The notes under the pieces: model-generated | Told to the model about the DNA's origin: nothing | Database searches by the model: none | Seen by the model: only the letters and a program-made list of their open reading frames with translations | Source: Dyella jiangningensis | GTDB taxonomy: Bacteria > Pseudomonadota > Gammaproteobacteria > Xanthomonadales > Rhodanobacteraceae | NCBI GenBank assembly: GCA_000632805.1 | Contig: CP007444.1 | Span: 4,390,772-4,454,771, forward strand | DNA length: 64,000 bases | Reading direction: 5' to 3' | Part shown: piece by piece, positions 25,098-33,063 of the stretch | Layout: each line of letters opens with the position of its first letter | Numbering within the stretch: position 1 is the stretch's first letter | Translations under genes and position numbers: made by a program

Positions 25098-25535
25098 ATG
25101 CCACGTCCGTTTCACCTCGTCCTGCTTTCGCTCGGCCTCGCTGTCGCCGGCGCGGCCTGGGCGCAGCAAGGCACGCCGCCCACGGCGCCCACTACCAAGC
25201 ATCTCCATGCGATCGATCCGCAGCAGCAGATCGAACGCCTCACCGAGCAGCTGCAGCTCACGCCCGACCAGCAAGCCAAGATCCTTCCCATCCTGCAGCA
25301 GCGCGACCAGCAGCTCGAGGCGTTGCGCAGCGATAGCAGCCTGAAGCCGGCCGACCGCCGCGCCAAGGCGATGTCCATCGTGCAATCCAGCAACCAGCAG
25401 ATCGACGCGCTGCTGACGGAACCTCAGCTCACCAAGGCACAGGCGATGCGCGAAAAGGCCATGGAACGGAGGGAGGAGAAGCGCGGGCAGCAGGCGCCCC
25501 CATCGTCGAGCAGCAGCAGCGGCGGACATCCCTGA
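25098..25535 (+). CDS. Spy/CpxP-like periplasmic protein
   Basis: A 145-residue protein with a signal peptide (MPRPFHLVLLSLGLAVAGAA, ending WAQQ). The mature part is helical and Gln-rich, with LTEQLQLTPDQQAKILPIL, the LTxxQ-type motif of the Spy/CpxP family, repeated in weaker form near LLTEPQLTKAQAM. The tail is SSSSSSGG. Such proteins are small periplasmic chaperones or stress sensors. The start has CAGGAG eight bases upstream. It is divergent from the GST gene and followed by a strong hairpin. Confidence 0.72.
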   Translation: MPRPFHLVLLSLGLAVAGAAWAQQGTPPTAPTTKHLHAIDPQQQIERLTEQLQLTPDQQAKILPILQQRDQQLEALRSDSSLKPADRRAKAMSIVQSSNQQIDALLTEPQLTKAQAMREKAMERREEKRGQQAPPSSSSSSGGHP

Positions 25536-25543
25536 TCCCATCG

Positions 25544-25572
25544 GGCATCGTCACGATGGCGGTGACGATGCC
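25544..25572 (+). terminator. 11-base perfect hairpin after the Spy-like gene
   Basis: GGCATCGTCAC (25544-25554) pairs with GTGACGATGCC (25562-25572). It lies nine bases past the stop. No run of T follows, so it is a terminator or RNA-stabilising hairpin rather than a classical intrinsic terminator. Confidence 0.5.
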
Positions 25573-25631
25573 TCGCCTTCCGCCATCACGTATGCTTCTG
25601 CGGTTTCCGCAACATCGTGATGGAGCACCCA

Positions 25632-26525
25632 ATGACACGCATCGTCGTGGTCGGCAGCATCAATATGGACCTGGTGACGCTGGCGCCGCGGTTTCCGGCA
25701 CCCGGCGAAACCATCCTGGGCGAGCGCTTCCTCACCGTGCACGGCGGCAAGGGCGCGAACCAGGCCGTGGCCGCGGCGCGACTGGGCGCCGAAGTCACAC
25801 TGGTGGGCGCGGTGGGCGACGACGGCTTCGGTGAACAGCTGCGTGACGGACTCGCGCGCGAAAACGTGCAGCTCGATCACGTGGCCCGCATCGCCGACTG
25901 CGGGAGCGGCACCGCATCCATCACGGTTGCCGAAGGCGACAACAGCATCGTCGTGGTGCCCGGCGCGAATGCGCGCGTTACACCGGCGCAGATTGAAGCT
26001 GCCCAACCCGCTTTCGAGAGCGCCGATGCCATCCTCGTGCAGATGGAGATCCCTCTCGAAAGCGTGGAAGCCACGTTGCGGCTGGGACATCGCGTCGGCA
26101 AGCCGGTGATCCTCAACCCGGCGCCCGCGCGGCCGCTGCCGATCGAGTGGCTGAAGCTCGCTCGCTATCTCACGCCCAACCAGCATGAGCTGGCCATCCT
26201 GCTCGGCGCCGATAGCCATGAAGATTTCCACTCGTTGATGCATCGTTCGCCGGCACCGCTCGTGCTGACGCGCGGCGGCGACGGCGCGTGGTTTCGCGAA
26301 GAAGGCGAACCGGTACATCAATCGGGCTTCAAGGTCGACGTGGTCGACACCACCGGCGCGGGGGACACCTTCAATGCGGCGCTGGCGGTATTCCTCCACG
26401 AAGGGTTGGCCATGGCCGTACGCAAAGCCTGCGCTGCCGCTGCATTGTCAGTCACGCGACTGGGCGCACAGGGCGGCATGCCAACGCGCGGCGAACTCGA
26501 CGCCTTCCTCGAAGCGCATCACTAA
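25632..26525 (+). CDS. rbsK: Ribokinase
   Basis: A 297-residue PfkB-family kinase. The N-terminus MTRIVVVGSINMDLVTLAPR, the GGKGANQAVAAARLGA motif and the C-terminal DTTGAGDTFNAALAVF, with catalytic Asp245, are diagnostic. It phosphorylates ribose to ribose 5-phosphate. Start 25632 has GGAG at a suitable distance; two Met codons five and four codons upstream are alternatives. No ribose transporter, RbsD or LacI-type regulator lies next to it, so it may serve nucleoside salvage instead of a ribose operon. Confidence 0.9.
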   Translation: MTRIVVVGSINMDLVTLAPRFPAPGETILGERFLTVHGGKGANQAVAAARLGAEVTLVGAVGDDGFGEQLRDGLARENVQLDHVARIADCGSGTASITVAEGDNSIVVVPGANARVTPAQIEAAQPAFESADAILVQMEIPLESVEATLRLGHRVGKPVILNPAPARPLPIEWLKLARYLTPNQHELAILLGADSHEDFHSLMHRSPAPLVLTRGGDGAWFREEGEPVHQSGFKVDVVDTTGAGDTFNAALAVFLHEGLAMAVRKACAAAALSVTRLGAQGGMPTRGELDAFLEAHH

Positions 26526-26535
26526 TACCTCGCCG

Positions 26536-26634
26536 TGTGGGAGCGCACCCTGTGCGCGACCGCAGCGCGACGGTGTACTCCAGCATGTGGTCTTCGCCAA
26601 CGCTTCGCAGTCGCGCACAGGGTGCGCTCCCACA
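26536..26634. repeat. Inverted pair of REP-like units
   Basis: Full units at 26536-26560 and 26610-26634 fill the 129-base gap between the convergent rbsK and ftsK genes. Confidence 0.9.
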
Positions 26635-26654
26635 GAGATGCGATTGTGCGAGAG

Positions 26655-29201
26655 TCAGTCAGACGGCCCCGGCGCCAACACTTCGCGCTGACCGTTGATG
26701 CCCATCGACGACACCAGTCCCGCCGCTTCCATCGCTTCGACCAATCGTGCCGCGCGGTTATAGCCAATACGGAACTGGCGCTGCACGAATGAAATCGATG
26801 CGCGGCGCGAACGCAGCACGAAGGCAGCGGCTTCGTCGTACAGCGGATCGAGTTCGGCATCGGCGCCTTCTTCGGCGAACAAATCGCCCGAACCCTCGCT
26901 TGGCGGTCCAGCCAGGATTTCGTCCTTGTAATCGGGCTCACCATAGAGCTTCAGGTGCGCAACGATGCGGTGCACTTCCTCGTCGGCGACGAAGGCACCA
27001 TGGATACGTTGTGGATAACCCGTGCCCGGCGGCAGGAACAGCATGTCGCCTTGGCCGAGCAGGCTCTCGGCGCCCATCTGGTCGAGGATGGTGCGCGAAT
27101 CGATCTTGCTCGACACCTGGAACGCGACGCGCGTGGGGATGTTGGCCTTGATCAGGCCGGTGATGACGTCGACAGAAGGGCGCTGCGTGGCGAGGATCAG
27201 ATGGATGCCCGCAGCGCGCGCCTTCTGTGCGAGGCGTGCGATCAGTTCTTCGATCTTCTTGCCGGCCACCATCATCAGGTCGGCCAGTTCGTCGATCACC
27301 ACCACGATCATCGGCAACGTATCGAGCGTCTCGGGTACTTCGGGATGCGCGGGGAAGGGGTTGAGCAATGGACGTCCAGACGCCTTTGCTTCCCTGACCT
27401 TCTGGTTGTAACCGGCGAGGTTGCGCACGCGCAGGTCCGACATCAGGCGATAGCGGTTCTCCATTTCGCCCACGCACCATGCGAGCGCATTGGCCGCGAG
27501 CTTCATGTCCGTGACCACCGGCGCGAGCAGATGCGGGATGCCTTCGTAGACCGAAAGCTCCAGCATCTTCGGGTCGATCATGATCATGCGCACGTCATCG
27601 GGCGTGGCCTTGTACAGCATCGACAGGATCATCGCGTTCACCGCGACCGATTTGCCCGAACCCGTAGTGCCCGCCACCAACATGTGTGGCGCCTTGGCGA
27701 GATCCGCCACCACCGGCTCGCCGGTGATGCCCTTGCCCATGGCCAGCGTGAGCAGGGAATCGGAACCACGGTATTCGCTGGAATCCAGGATCTCCGAGAG
27801 CGCGATCATCTGGCGTTGTTCGTTCGGCAGCTCCAGGCCCATGCAGGTCTTGCCGGGAATCGTCTCGACCACGCGGATGGACGTCCGTCCGAGACCGCGC
27901 GCCAGATCCTTCATCAACGCGACGATCTGGTTGCCGCGCACGCCCACCGCCGGTTCCACTTCGAAGCGCGTGATGACCGGGCCGGCGGACGCACCGACGA
28001 CAGACACCGGTACCTTGAACTCGCGCAAGCGTTGCTCGATCAGTTCTCCCGTCTCCGCGAGCTGCGCATCGTCGATCGCGGCGAACTCGGCGCGCGGCGC
28101 AGCCAGCAGGGAAAGCGGCGGCAGCATCGCATTCGAACGCTGGCGTGGCGGCGCACTGGAGCGCAGCGGTGTGAGGCTGGCCGACGTCGCGACGAGATCA
28201 TCGTCGTTGGCGGCGACGCTGCGTGCTTGTACGGGTGCGGCCGCGGCGGCCGGCGCGAGCGAGGCCGCCTCCCACTCGAAGGTTTCTTCCAGCGGCGGCG
28301 ACAACGGTTCCACCGTCACTTCGGGCGCGGGCGTCACAGCGGTTGCCGCGGCGGGCATGTGCTGGACAGGTGTCGCGGGGGCGATGGCAACAGCCGGTTT
28401 CGTGGCGCTCACGGCGGCTTCCGCCGCTCGCGACACGATGTTCGACGTGCTTGCCGACAGCGCGCTCGCACCGGTCGTGGCAGCGGCGCGACGCGACAGC
28501 GTCGCCGGAGCGCAAGCGGCCGGCCCATGCTTGGGCGTCAACCAGGGTTCGCGAATGATCTTTTCCTGCCGCGCGGCATGGCGCACTCGCGACGATGATG
28601 CAGAGACGGCAGGCGGGAAGGGTTCGATGCACGGCGCGGGTCGCGGCGGCAACGATGGTGCCGGGGCCTGGGTTCGGCGTTGTTCAACCGCAGGGGCACG
28701 TCGCGACTTCGCGGAAGATCGTTCCTGGCGACGCACCGCGCCGGTCGCGCGGCGAACGCTGTTCGTCCTGCCACGCCCACGCCGGCTTGCCAGCACATCG
28801 AAAGCGCGCTGGAGCAGAGCGGCCAGCACATCGACGCCGGCGGACAATCGCTGGAAGATCGCTCGCCAACCCTCGCCGACATACCACGGCAGCGCCATGG
28901 CGATGACTGCCAACATCACGAGCGTGGTCGCCCATCCACCGAACACGGCGCCGATGACATGCGAAAGGGCGCGGCATACGGCGCCACCGAGCTGCGGATC
29001 ATCGGTGTACTGATCGACGACCAACCCTTCCAGCGTCGCGCTCGCCAGCAACACCAGCAATGCGCCCAGCCAGAACCGGATCGTTCCCTGCCCACCTGTG
29101 GATAACTTCCGCCGCTTCGCCAGCGAACGACCGAGACGCCAGAACAGGGGAATCAGCCAGAGGGTGGACAGCCCGAAGCCGCCAAAAAGAAAAGAGAGCA
29201 T
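26655..29201 (-). CDS. ftsK: DNA translocase FtsK
   Basis: An 848-residue protein with N-terminal membrane helices (four or so within residues 1-140), a long Ala/Pro-rich linker to about residue 370, and the motor domain with Walker [15 protein letters not shown] (Lys517) and Walker [14 protein letters not shown]. The C-terminal gamma winged-helix domain ([20 protein letters not shown]) reads KOPS sequences. FtsK pumps DNA at the division septum and activates XerCD at dif; xerC is at 17870. Two perfect DnaA-box sequences lie inside the gene. Length is near the shorter FtsK proteins of this order, without the huge Gln-rich linker of E. coli. Confidence 0.95.
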   Translation of the reverse strand: MLSFLFGGFGLSTLWLIPLFWRLGRSLAKRRKLSTGGQGTIRFWLGALLVLLASATLEGLVVDQYTDDPQLGGAVCRALSHVIGAVFGGWATTLVMLAVIAMALPWYVGEGWRAIFQRLSAGVDVLAALLQRAFDVLASRRGRGRTNSVRRATGAVRRQERSSAKSRRAPAVEQRRTQAPAPSLPPRPAPCIEPFPPAVSASSSRVRHAARQEKIIREPWLTPKHGPAACAPATLSRRAAATTGASALSASTSNIVSRAAEAAVSATKPAVAIAPATPVQHMPAAATAVTPAPEVTVEPLSPPLEETFEWEAASLAPAAAAAPVQARSVAANDDDLVATSASLTPLRSSAPPRQRSNAMLPPLSLLAAPRAEFAAIDDAQLAETGELIEQRLREFKVPVSVVGASAGPVITRFEVEPAVGVRGNQIVALMKDLARGLGRTSIRVVETIPGKTCMGLELPNEQRQMIALSEILDSSEYRGSDSLLTLAMGKGITGEPVVADLAKAPHMLVAGTTGSGKSVAVNAMILSMLYKATPDDVRMIMIDPKMLELSVYEGIPHLLAPVVTDMKLAANALAWCVGEMENRYRLMSDLRVRNLAGYNQKVREAKASGRPLLNPFPAHPEVPETLDTLPMIVVVIDELADLMMVAGKKIEELIARLAQKARAAGIHLILATQRPSVDVITGLIKANIPTRVAFQVSSKIDSRTILDQMGAESLLGQGDMLFLPPGTGYPQRIHGAFVADEEVHRIVAHLKLYGEPDYKDEILAGPPSEGSGDLFAEEGADAELDPLYDEAAAFVLRSRRASISFVQRQFRIGYNRAARLVEAMEAAGLVSSMGINGQREVLAPGPSD
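27010..27018 (+). promoter_or_regulatory. DnaA-box sequence inside ftsK
   Basis: TGTGGATAA is a perfect DnaA-box match. It lies inside the ftsK coding region, about 10 kb from the origin. Confidence 0.4.
29097..29105 (+). promoter_or_regulatory. DnaA-box sequence inside ftsK
   Basis: A second perfect TGTGGATAA lies near the 5' end of ftsK, about 105 bases into the gene. Confidence 0.4.
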
Positions 29202-29375
29202 GCCTGAGTGTTCAATGCTGCCGCGTGCAAACTCAGCATGTTAGCGCCGACTGGTCACTCGCGTCAGCAGATTGTTTTGTAAGCGGCTGTATTCACGACC
29301 GAAGGATGTGGCCTCCTGGGCGTGGCCTTGATGGGGTGGCAGTGCCGATGCCACCTCCGGTTTCATGGGGCACCT

Positions 29376-29996
29376 TTAATGTTTGGGAGTGGCCGGACGG
29401 CCTGGATCGTATGAAGGGTCCAGATTCGACACGAGGTCCGCCAGCGTCGCTCCCATGTAGGGTGCGGTATCGGCCTCCGGCTTCACGCTTAGAAATTCAT
29501 GCGAGGAGATCTGCTCTAGCATTTTTCCGCTGGTTGCGTCGAACACGCGGATCTTCGCACTGTAGCCAACCCTGGCCAGCTTGGAACCTACAGCGAGGGC
29601 TCTTCCTGCGTTATCCATCACCGAGCCAAAGGCTGGCGTTACTTCCGGACTGAGATGAATTGCCATGACAAAGGGCTTGTTCTCCGCAAGCACAGGCAAT
29701 CGCCAGCCCTGCAGCTCGTCTTGCGTAAACAAGGAATTGTTCACGTCCACTGGCGTGACGCTGATCTCGCGTTCGTCGGCCCATTGAGCGAAAACAAATT
29801 TTGTCTTCGTGCAGATGTTCTCTGCTCGCCAGTCCGATGAAGTACACGAGATGTAGACCGTGAAGCGGGCCCGGTTGGACTCGTCATAGAGTGATAACGA
29901 GTGCAGCTTCTGCTGATCCATGACGGTGGGTTTGCCCGCGCACCCCAACAGCACCAGTGTGATCAGGGGCAACCATAGACGGCTGGTGGAACGCAT
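29376..29996 (-). CDS. Predicted lipoprotein, paralogue of the next gene
   Basis: A 206-residue protein with a lipoprotein signal (MRSTSRLWLPLITLVLLGCA, lipidated Cys at about 19). The mature part reads KPTVMDQQKLHSLSLYDESN and SPEVTPAFGSVMDNAGRALA. It closely resembles the product of the gene just upstream on the same strand (30191-30814), with matching segments along the whole length, so the two arose by tandem duplication. No named family is recognised. Its codon use looks less GC-biased than that of neighbouring genes. It should sit in the periplasm attached to a membrane. Confidence 0.75.
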   Translation of the reverse strand: MRSTSRLWLPLITLVLLGCAGKPTVMDQQKLHSLSLYDESNRARFTVYISCTSSDWRAENICTKTKFVFAQWADEREISVTPVDVNNSLFTQDELQGWRLPVLAENKPFVMAIHLSPEVTPAFGSVMDNAGRALAVGSKLARVGYSAKIRVFDATSGKMLEQISSHEFLSVKPEADTAPYMGATLADLVSNLDPSYDPGRPATPKH

Positions 29997-30190
29997 CGGG
30001 ACCTCCTTCCCATATTGAGGAGCTCATCGGACGTTGGAGAAGCGCAGGGACTAGCGACAGAACGACGATATGGATCGATGGTTCTACGGTTGTAACCGGG
30101 ACATCAACTTCATCGGCGGCCATCCCACTGGTCCATCCGGTCCCTGCGGGCGCCCTTCCAACGCTGTCTTGTCACGGCACTTTCCGAGTA

Positions 30191-30814
30191 TCAGCGTCTC
30201 GGAACATTCGGACGATCCGGGGTGTAGGAGGGATCCAGGCTGGCCACCAGGTCGGCAACGACGATGCGTACGTAAGGCGCCCCATTCGTCTCCGGCTTCA
30301 CGTTGATGGTTTCATGGGACGGAACCTGCTCCACAAGCTTCCCGCTTGCCGCGTCGAAGATGCGGATATTCGCCGTGTAACCGATGCGTGCCGACCGAGA
30401 ATTCGAGGCCACGGAAACAGCGCTTGCTCCATCGAACATCGCGCCAAAGCTCGGCGTCACCTCGGGGTTGAAATAGATGGCCATCACATAGGGTTTGGCT
30501 GCGGCGCGACCGGACATCCGGCTTGCTTCCAACTGATTGCCCGTGAACAGCACATCTTTTGTGTCAACGGAACTCAGGGCGATCTTGCGGTCGTTGGCCC
30601 AATCGGCGAAGGCGTACTTCGTCCTCAGACAGATGCCCTCCGAGAGGTCGTCCGTCGTTTCGCAGGAGACGTAGACGCTAAAGCGCGCCTGATGGTTTTC
30701 GTCGTAGAGCGACAACGATTGCAGCTTGTGCTGGTCCAGAACGGTTGGTGTCCCGGCGCAAGCCGAAAGTAAAACGCAGGCGCAAACGATGACATGGCGA
30801 AAGCTGGGATACAT
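30191..30814 (-). CDS. Predicted lipoprotein, paralogue of the gene at 29376
   Basis: A 207-residue protein starting MYPSFRHVIVCACVLLSACA, with the lipidated cysteine in the lipobox LLSAC. The body (TPTVLDQHKLQSLSLYDENH, NPEVTPSFGAMFDGASAVSV, ASLDPSYTPDRPN) parallels the downstream paralogue. ATG 30814 is chosen because it opens a proper lipoprotein signal; the frame is open further upstream but without one. A GACGTCCAAACG motif lies about 75 bases upstream. A 194-base gap separates the two paralogues. Function unknown. Confidence 0.75.
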   Translation of the reverse strand: MYPSFRHVIVCACVLLSACAGTPTVLDQHKLQSLSLYDENHQARFSVYVSCETTDDLSEGICLRTKYAFADWANDRKIALSSVDTKDVLFTGNQLEASRMSGRAAAKPYVMAIYFNPEVTPSFGAMFDGASAVSVASNSRSARIGYTANIRIFDAASGKLVEQVPSHETINVKPETNGAPYVRIVVADLVASLDPSYTPDRPNVPRR

Positions 30815-30883
30815 CGCGGACACTCCATCCAATGAGAGAAATCCACCGGCCATGAAACCAGGGCCAGCCTTGCTGATGTAAAT

Positions 30884-30896
30884 CGACGTCCAAACG
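30884..30896. promoter_or_regulatory. Recurrent GACGTCCAAACG site
   Basis: TCGACGTCCAAACGG lies upstream of the lipoprotein gene that starts at 30814. It shares GACGTCCAAACG with the sites at 5982 and 9349, at a comparable distance from the start codon. Confidence 0.3.
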
Positions 30897-31013
30897 GCTA
30901 CGCATTGCCGGGGGGACCTCAACGAGGAACCGGCGCGGAGCGGCTCCAGCTTGGAGGATTTTTTCCCGGTTGGGAAGTCCGTGCCCTCTGGCCGTGCCAG
31001 AGCCGGCTGCCGC

Positions 31014-32354
31014 TTACTTGCCGATGCAGAACGAGCTGAAGATCGCGCCCAGCAGGTCGTCGGTGGTGTAAGTGCCCGTGATTTCGCCGAGGGCATGCTG
31101 GGCCTGACGGAGTTCCTCGGCCGCCAGCTCGCCCGCCTGGGTCATGCGCAGCACGTCGTCTGCAAGGTCGAGACGGTACTCCACCTGCTCCAGCGCCAGC
31201 ACGTGGCGGCGCCGCGCACTGAAGGCCCCTTCGCCACTACCGGCGCCGGCCAGTTGCTTGAGATGATCGCGCAGGGCGTCGAGGCCTGCACCGGTTCTTG
31301 CGGATGCCCAGATCCAGATCGCTTCGTCGCGTTCTTCGTAGCGAGGACCCGCCTGGTCGATGTCGATCTTGTTGACCAACACCAGACGCTCCACGTTCGA
31401 AGGCAGCTCCGCCAGCAGTGACAGATCATGCTCGGCATGCTGCGCGTCGGTAACCAGCAACGCGACATCGGCGCGCGCAAGCTCACCGTGCGCGCGGCGT
31501 ACGCCTTCCTGTTCCACCGGATCGTCGGTTTCGCGCAGGCCCGCGGTATCCGCCAGTTCGAGCGCGATGCCGTCGAGGCTCAGGTGTTCGCGCAAGACGT
31601 CGCGCGTCGTGCCGGCGATGTCGGTGACGATGGCGCGATCGCTGCCGGACAGCGCATTGAGCAGGCTGGACTTGCCGGCGTTTGGACGTCCAATGATCGC
31701 CACGCGCAGACCATCGTTGAGTCGCACGCCTCGCTGCGCTTCGCGCAACAATGCAGCCGCTTGCGTGCGCAAGGCGTCGAGCTTCTGCATGATCGCCGGG
31801 TCGGCAAGAAAGTCGATTTCCTCCTCGGGGAAATCGATGGCCGCCTCGATATGCACGCGCAATCCAATGAGCGATTGCAACAGCTCGTGCACCTTGCGCG
31901 AGAACACGCCTTCCATCGAACGCAAGGCCGCGCGGGCGCCCGCCTGCGAACGCGCGGCGATCAGATCGGCAACGGCTTCGGCCTGTGCAAGATCGAGCTT
32001 GCCATTCAAGAACGCGCGCTCGGTGAACTCGCCCGGCCGTGCGAGGCGAGCGCCCATCGCGCAGACACGACGCAACAGCGCGTCGAGCAGTACAGGACTG
32101 CCGTGTCCCTGCAGTTCCAGGACATGCTCGCCCGTGTACGACGCCGGCGCCGGGAAGTAGAGCAATAGGCCGCGATCGATCAATTCGCCATTGCGATCGC
32201 GAAAAGCGGTGAAGTGCGCGCGGCGCGGTTCGGGATCGCGACCGAGCAGTTCCGCCGCGATGCCCGGCACCGCAGGCCCGGAAACGCGAAGCACGCCGAC
32301 ACCGGCGGCACCGGGAGCACTGGCAATGGCGGCGATGGTGTCGGTGGAGGTCAT
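31014..32354 (-). CDS. mnmE: tRNA modification GTPase MnmE
   Basis: A 446-residue protein, normal length, starting MTSTDTIAAIASAPGAAGVG. It has the N-terminal tetrahydrofolate-binding domain, the G domain (GRPNAGKSSLLNAL, DIAGTTRD, DTAGLRETDD, LVNKID) and the C-terminal CIGK with the conserved cysteine. With MnmG it makes the 5-carboxymethylaminomethyl group on wobble uridine 34 of several tRNAs. It follows yidC in the usual rpmH-rnpA-yidC-mnmE order near the origin, although here a 700-base repeat-filled gap lies between them. ATG 32354 is used; the frame upstream is repeat sequence. Confidence 0.96.
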   Translation of the reverse strand: MTSTDTIAAIASAPGAAGVGVLRVSGPAVPGIAAELLGRDPEPRRAHFTAFRDRNGELIDRGLLLYFPAPASYTGEHVLELQGHGSPVLLDALLRRVCAMGARLARPGEFTERAFLNGKLDLAQAEAVADLIAARSQAGARAALRSMEGVFSRKVHELLQSLIGLRVHIEAAIDFPEEEIDFLADPAIMQKLDALRTQAAALLREAQRGVRLNDGLRVAIIGRPNAGKSSLLNALSGSDRAIVTDIAGTTRDVLREHLSLDGIALELADTAGLRETDDPVEQEGVRRAHGELARADVALLVTDAQHAEHDLSLLAELPSNVERLVLVNKIDIDQAGPRYEERDEAIWIWASARTGAGLDALRDHLKQLAGAGSGEGAFSARRRHVLALEQVEYRLDLADDVLRMTQAGELAAEELRQAQHALGEITGTYTTDDLLGAIFSSFCIGK

Positions 32355-32487
32355 GGGTGGAATTATGCAGGGTGCGAGTGTGGCGGAGGAGTATGGGTTT
32401 GCTGGTGTGGTTTCTCCGAAGGGGATATAGACACCTGAGGACGAGCCGTTTGTGTTGACGTGCTTGCGCCGAGATAGGCGGTTCTTT

Positions 32488-32837
32488 CGCGAGCACCCGC
32501 CCCTCACCACCGTAAAGGTGGCAAAGCCCCAGCCCTCTCACCGGAGGGGAGAGGGAGAAGTCAGATACCGAGGCGAAGAACAGAGCTGCCTTAAGTCTTC
32601 TTCGCTATGGCGCGTTGCGGTGTAGCGGCTTCGTCTGAGGTAGTAACGAGCGCATCCCGGCCGGCCTCGGTCGTCAGGCTCTATCCCTCATATCGCTACG
32701 AGCCGTGGCTCTGAAGGCCGTTTTCTTTGGGTTACTTTTCTTTTGGGCCAGCAAAAGAAAAGTGACTCGGCGGCCGGCAGGACGTCGAAACGCCCGCTGC
32801 GTAAGCGGCAACTTCGCGGCAGCACGGCAACCGAAGG
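32488..32837. repeat. Copy 2 of the ~350-bp duplicated noncoding element
   Basis: Same orientation as copy 1 at 14529-14887. The hairpin at 32533-32555 (CCCTCTCACC-GGA-GGGGAGAGGG) and the perfect 12-base stem ACTTTTCTTTTG/CAAAAGAAAAGT (32734-32763) are kept. Differences are scattered substitutions and short indels, more than expected of a very recent duplication. Confidence 0.85.
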
Positions 32838-32902
32838 TAACGGTCCAGAGTCAACCCTTTCCCTCAGTGAGAAATCACGCGAAAACCGCACCCTCCCCCC
32901 AG

Positions 32903-32923
32903 CCCTCTCCCGCAGGGAGAGGG
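32903..32923. repeat. CCCTCTCCC hairpin repeat
   Basis: CCCTCTCCC-GCA-GGGAGAGGG is a perfect 9-base stem with a 3-base loop. It belongs to the same short hairpin family as 14397, 14554 and 32533 but is not part of the duplicated element. Confidence 0.7.
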
Positions 32924-32959
32924 AGCTAACGCTCGCACTACCTGGGAGATCGAAACGCT

Positions 32960-32984
32960 GTCGCGCACAGGGTGCGCTCCTACA
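32960..32984 (-). repeat. Single REP-like unit
   Basis: GTCGCGCACAGGGTGCGCTC followed by CTACA. No inverted partner is seen within 150 bases. Confidence 0.85.
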
Positions 32985-33020
32985 AGAGAGCATCACCGCA
33001 GGCAGCAACATCCAGAAGAA

Positions 33021-33047
33021 AAAGGCCGCATCAGCGGCCTTTTTTCT
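33021..33047 (-). terminator. Terminator downstream of yidC
   Basis: AAAGGCCGC-ATCA-GCGGCCTTT forms a 9-base stem flanked by A-runs and T-runs, so it can work in both directions. It lies 17 bases past the yidC stop and should end the rpmH-rnpA-yidC transcript before mnmE. Confidence 0.9.
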
Positions 33048-33063
33048 CGAACCTTGGCAACGA

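Larger units (their letters stand above)
32355..33063. other. 709-base repeat-rich gap between yidC and mnmE
   Basis: No gene is supported here. The gap holds the second copy of the duplicated element (32488-32837), a CCCTCTCCC-GCA-GGGAGAGGG hairpin (32903-32923), one REP-like unit (32960-32984) and the terminator of yidC (33021-33047). It splits what is usually a tight yidC-mnmE arrangement. Confidence 0.75.
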
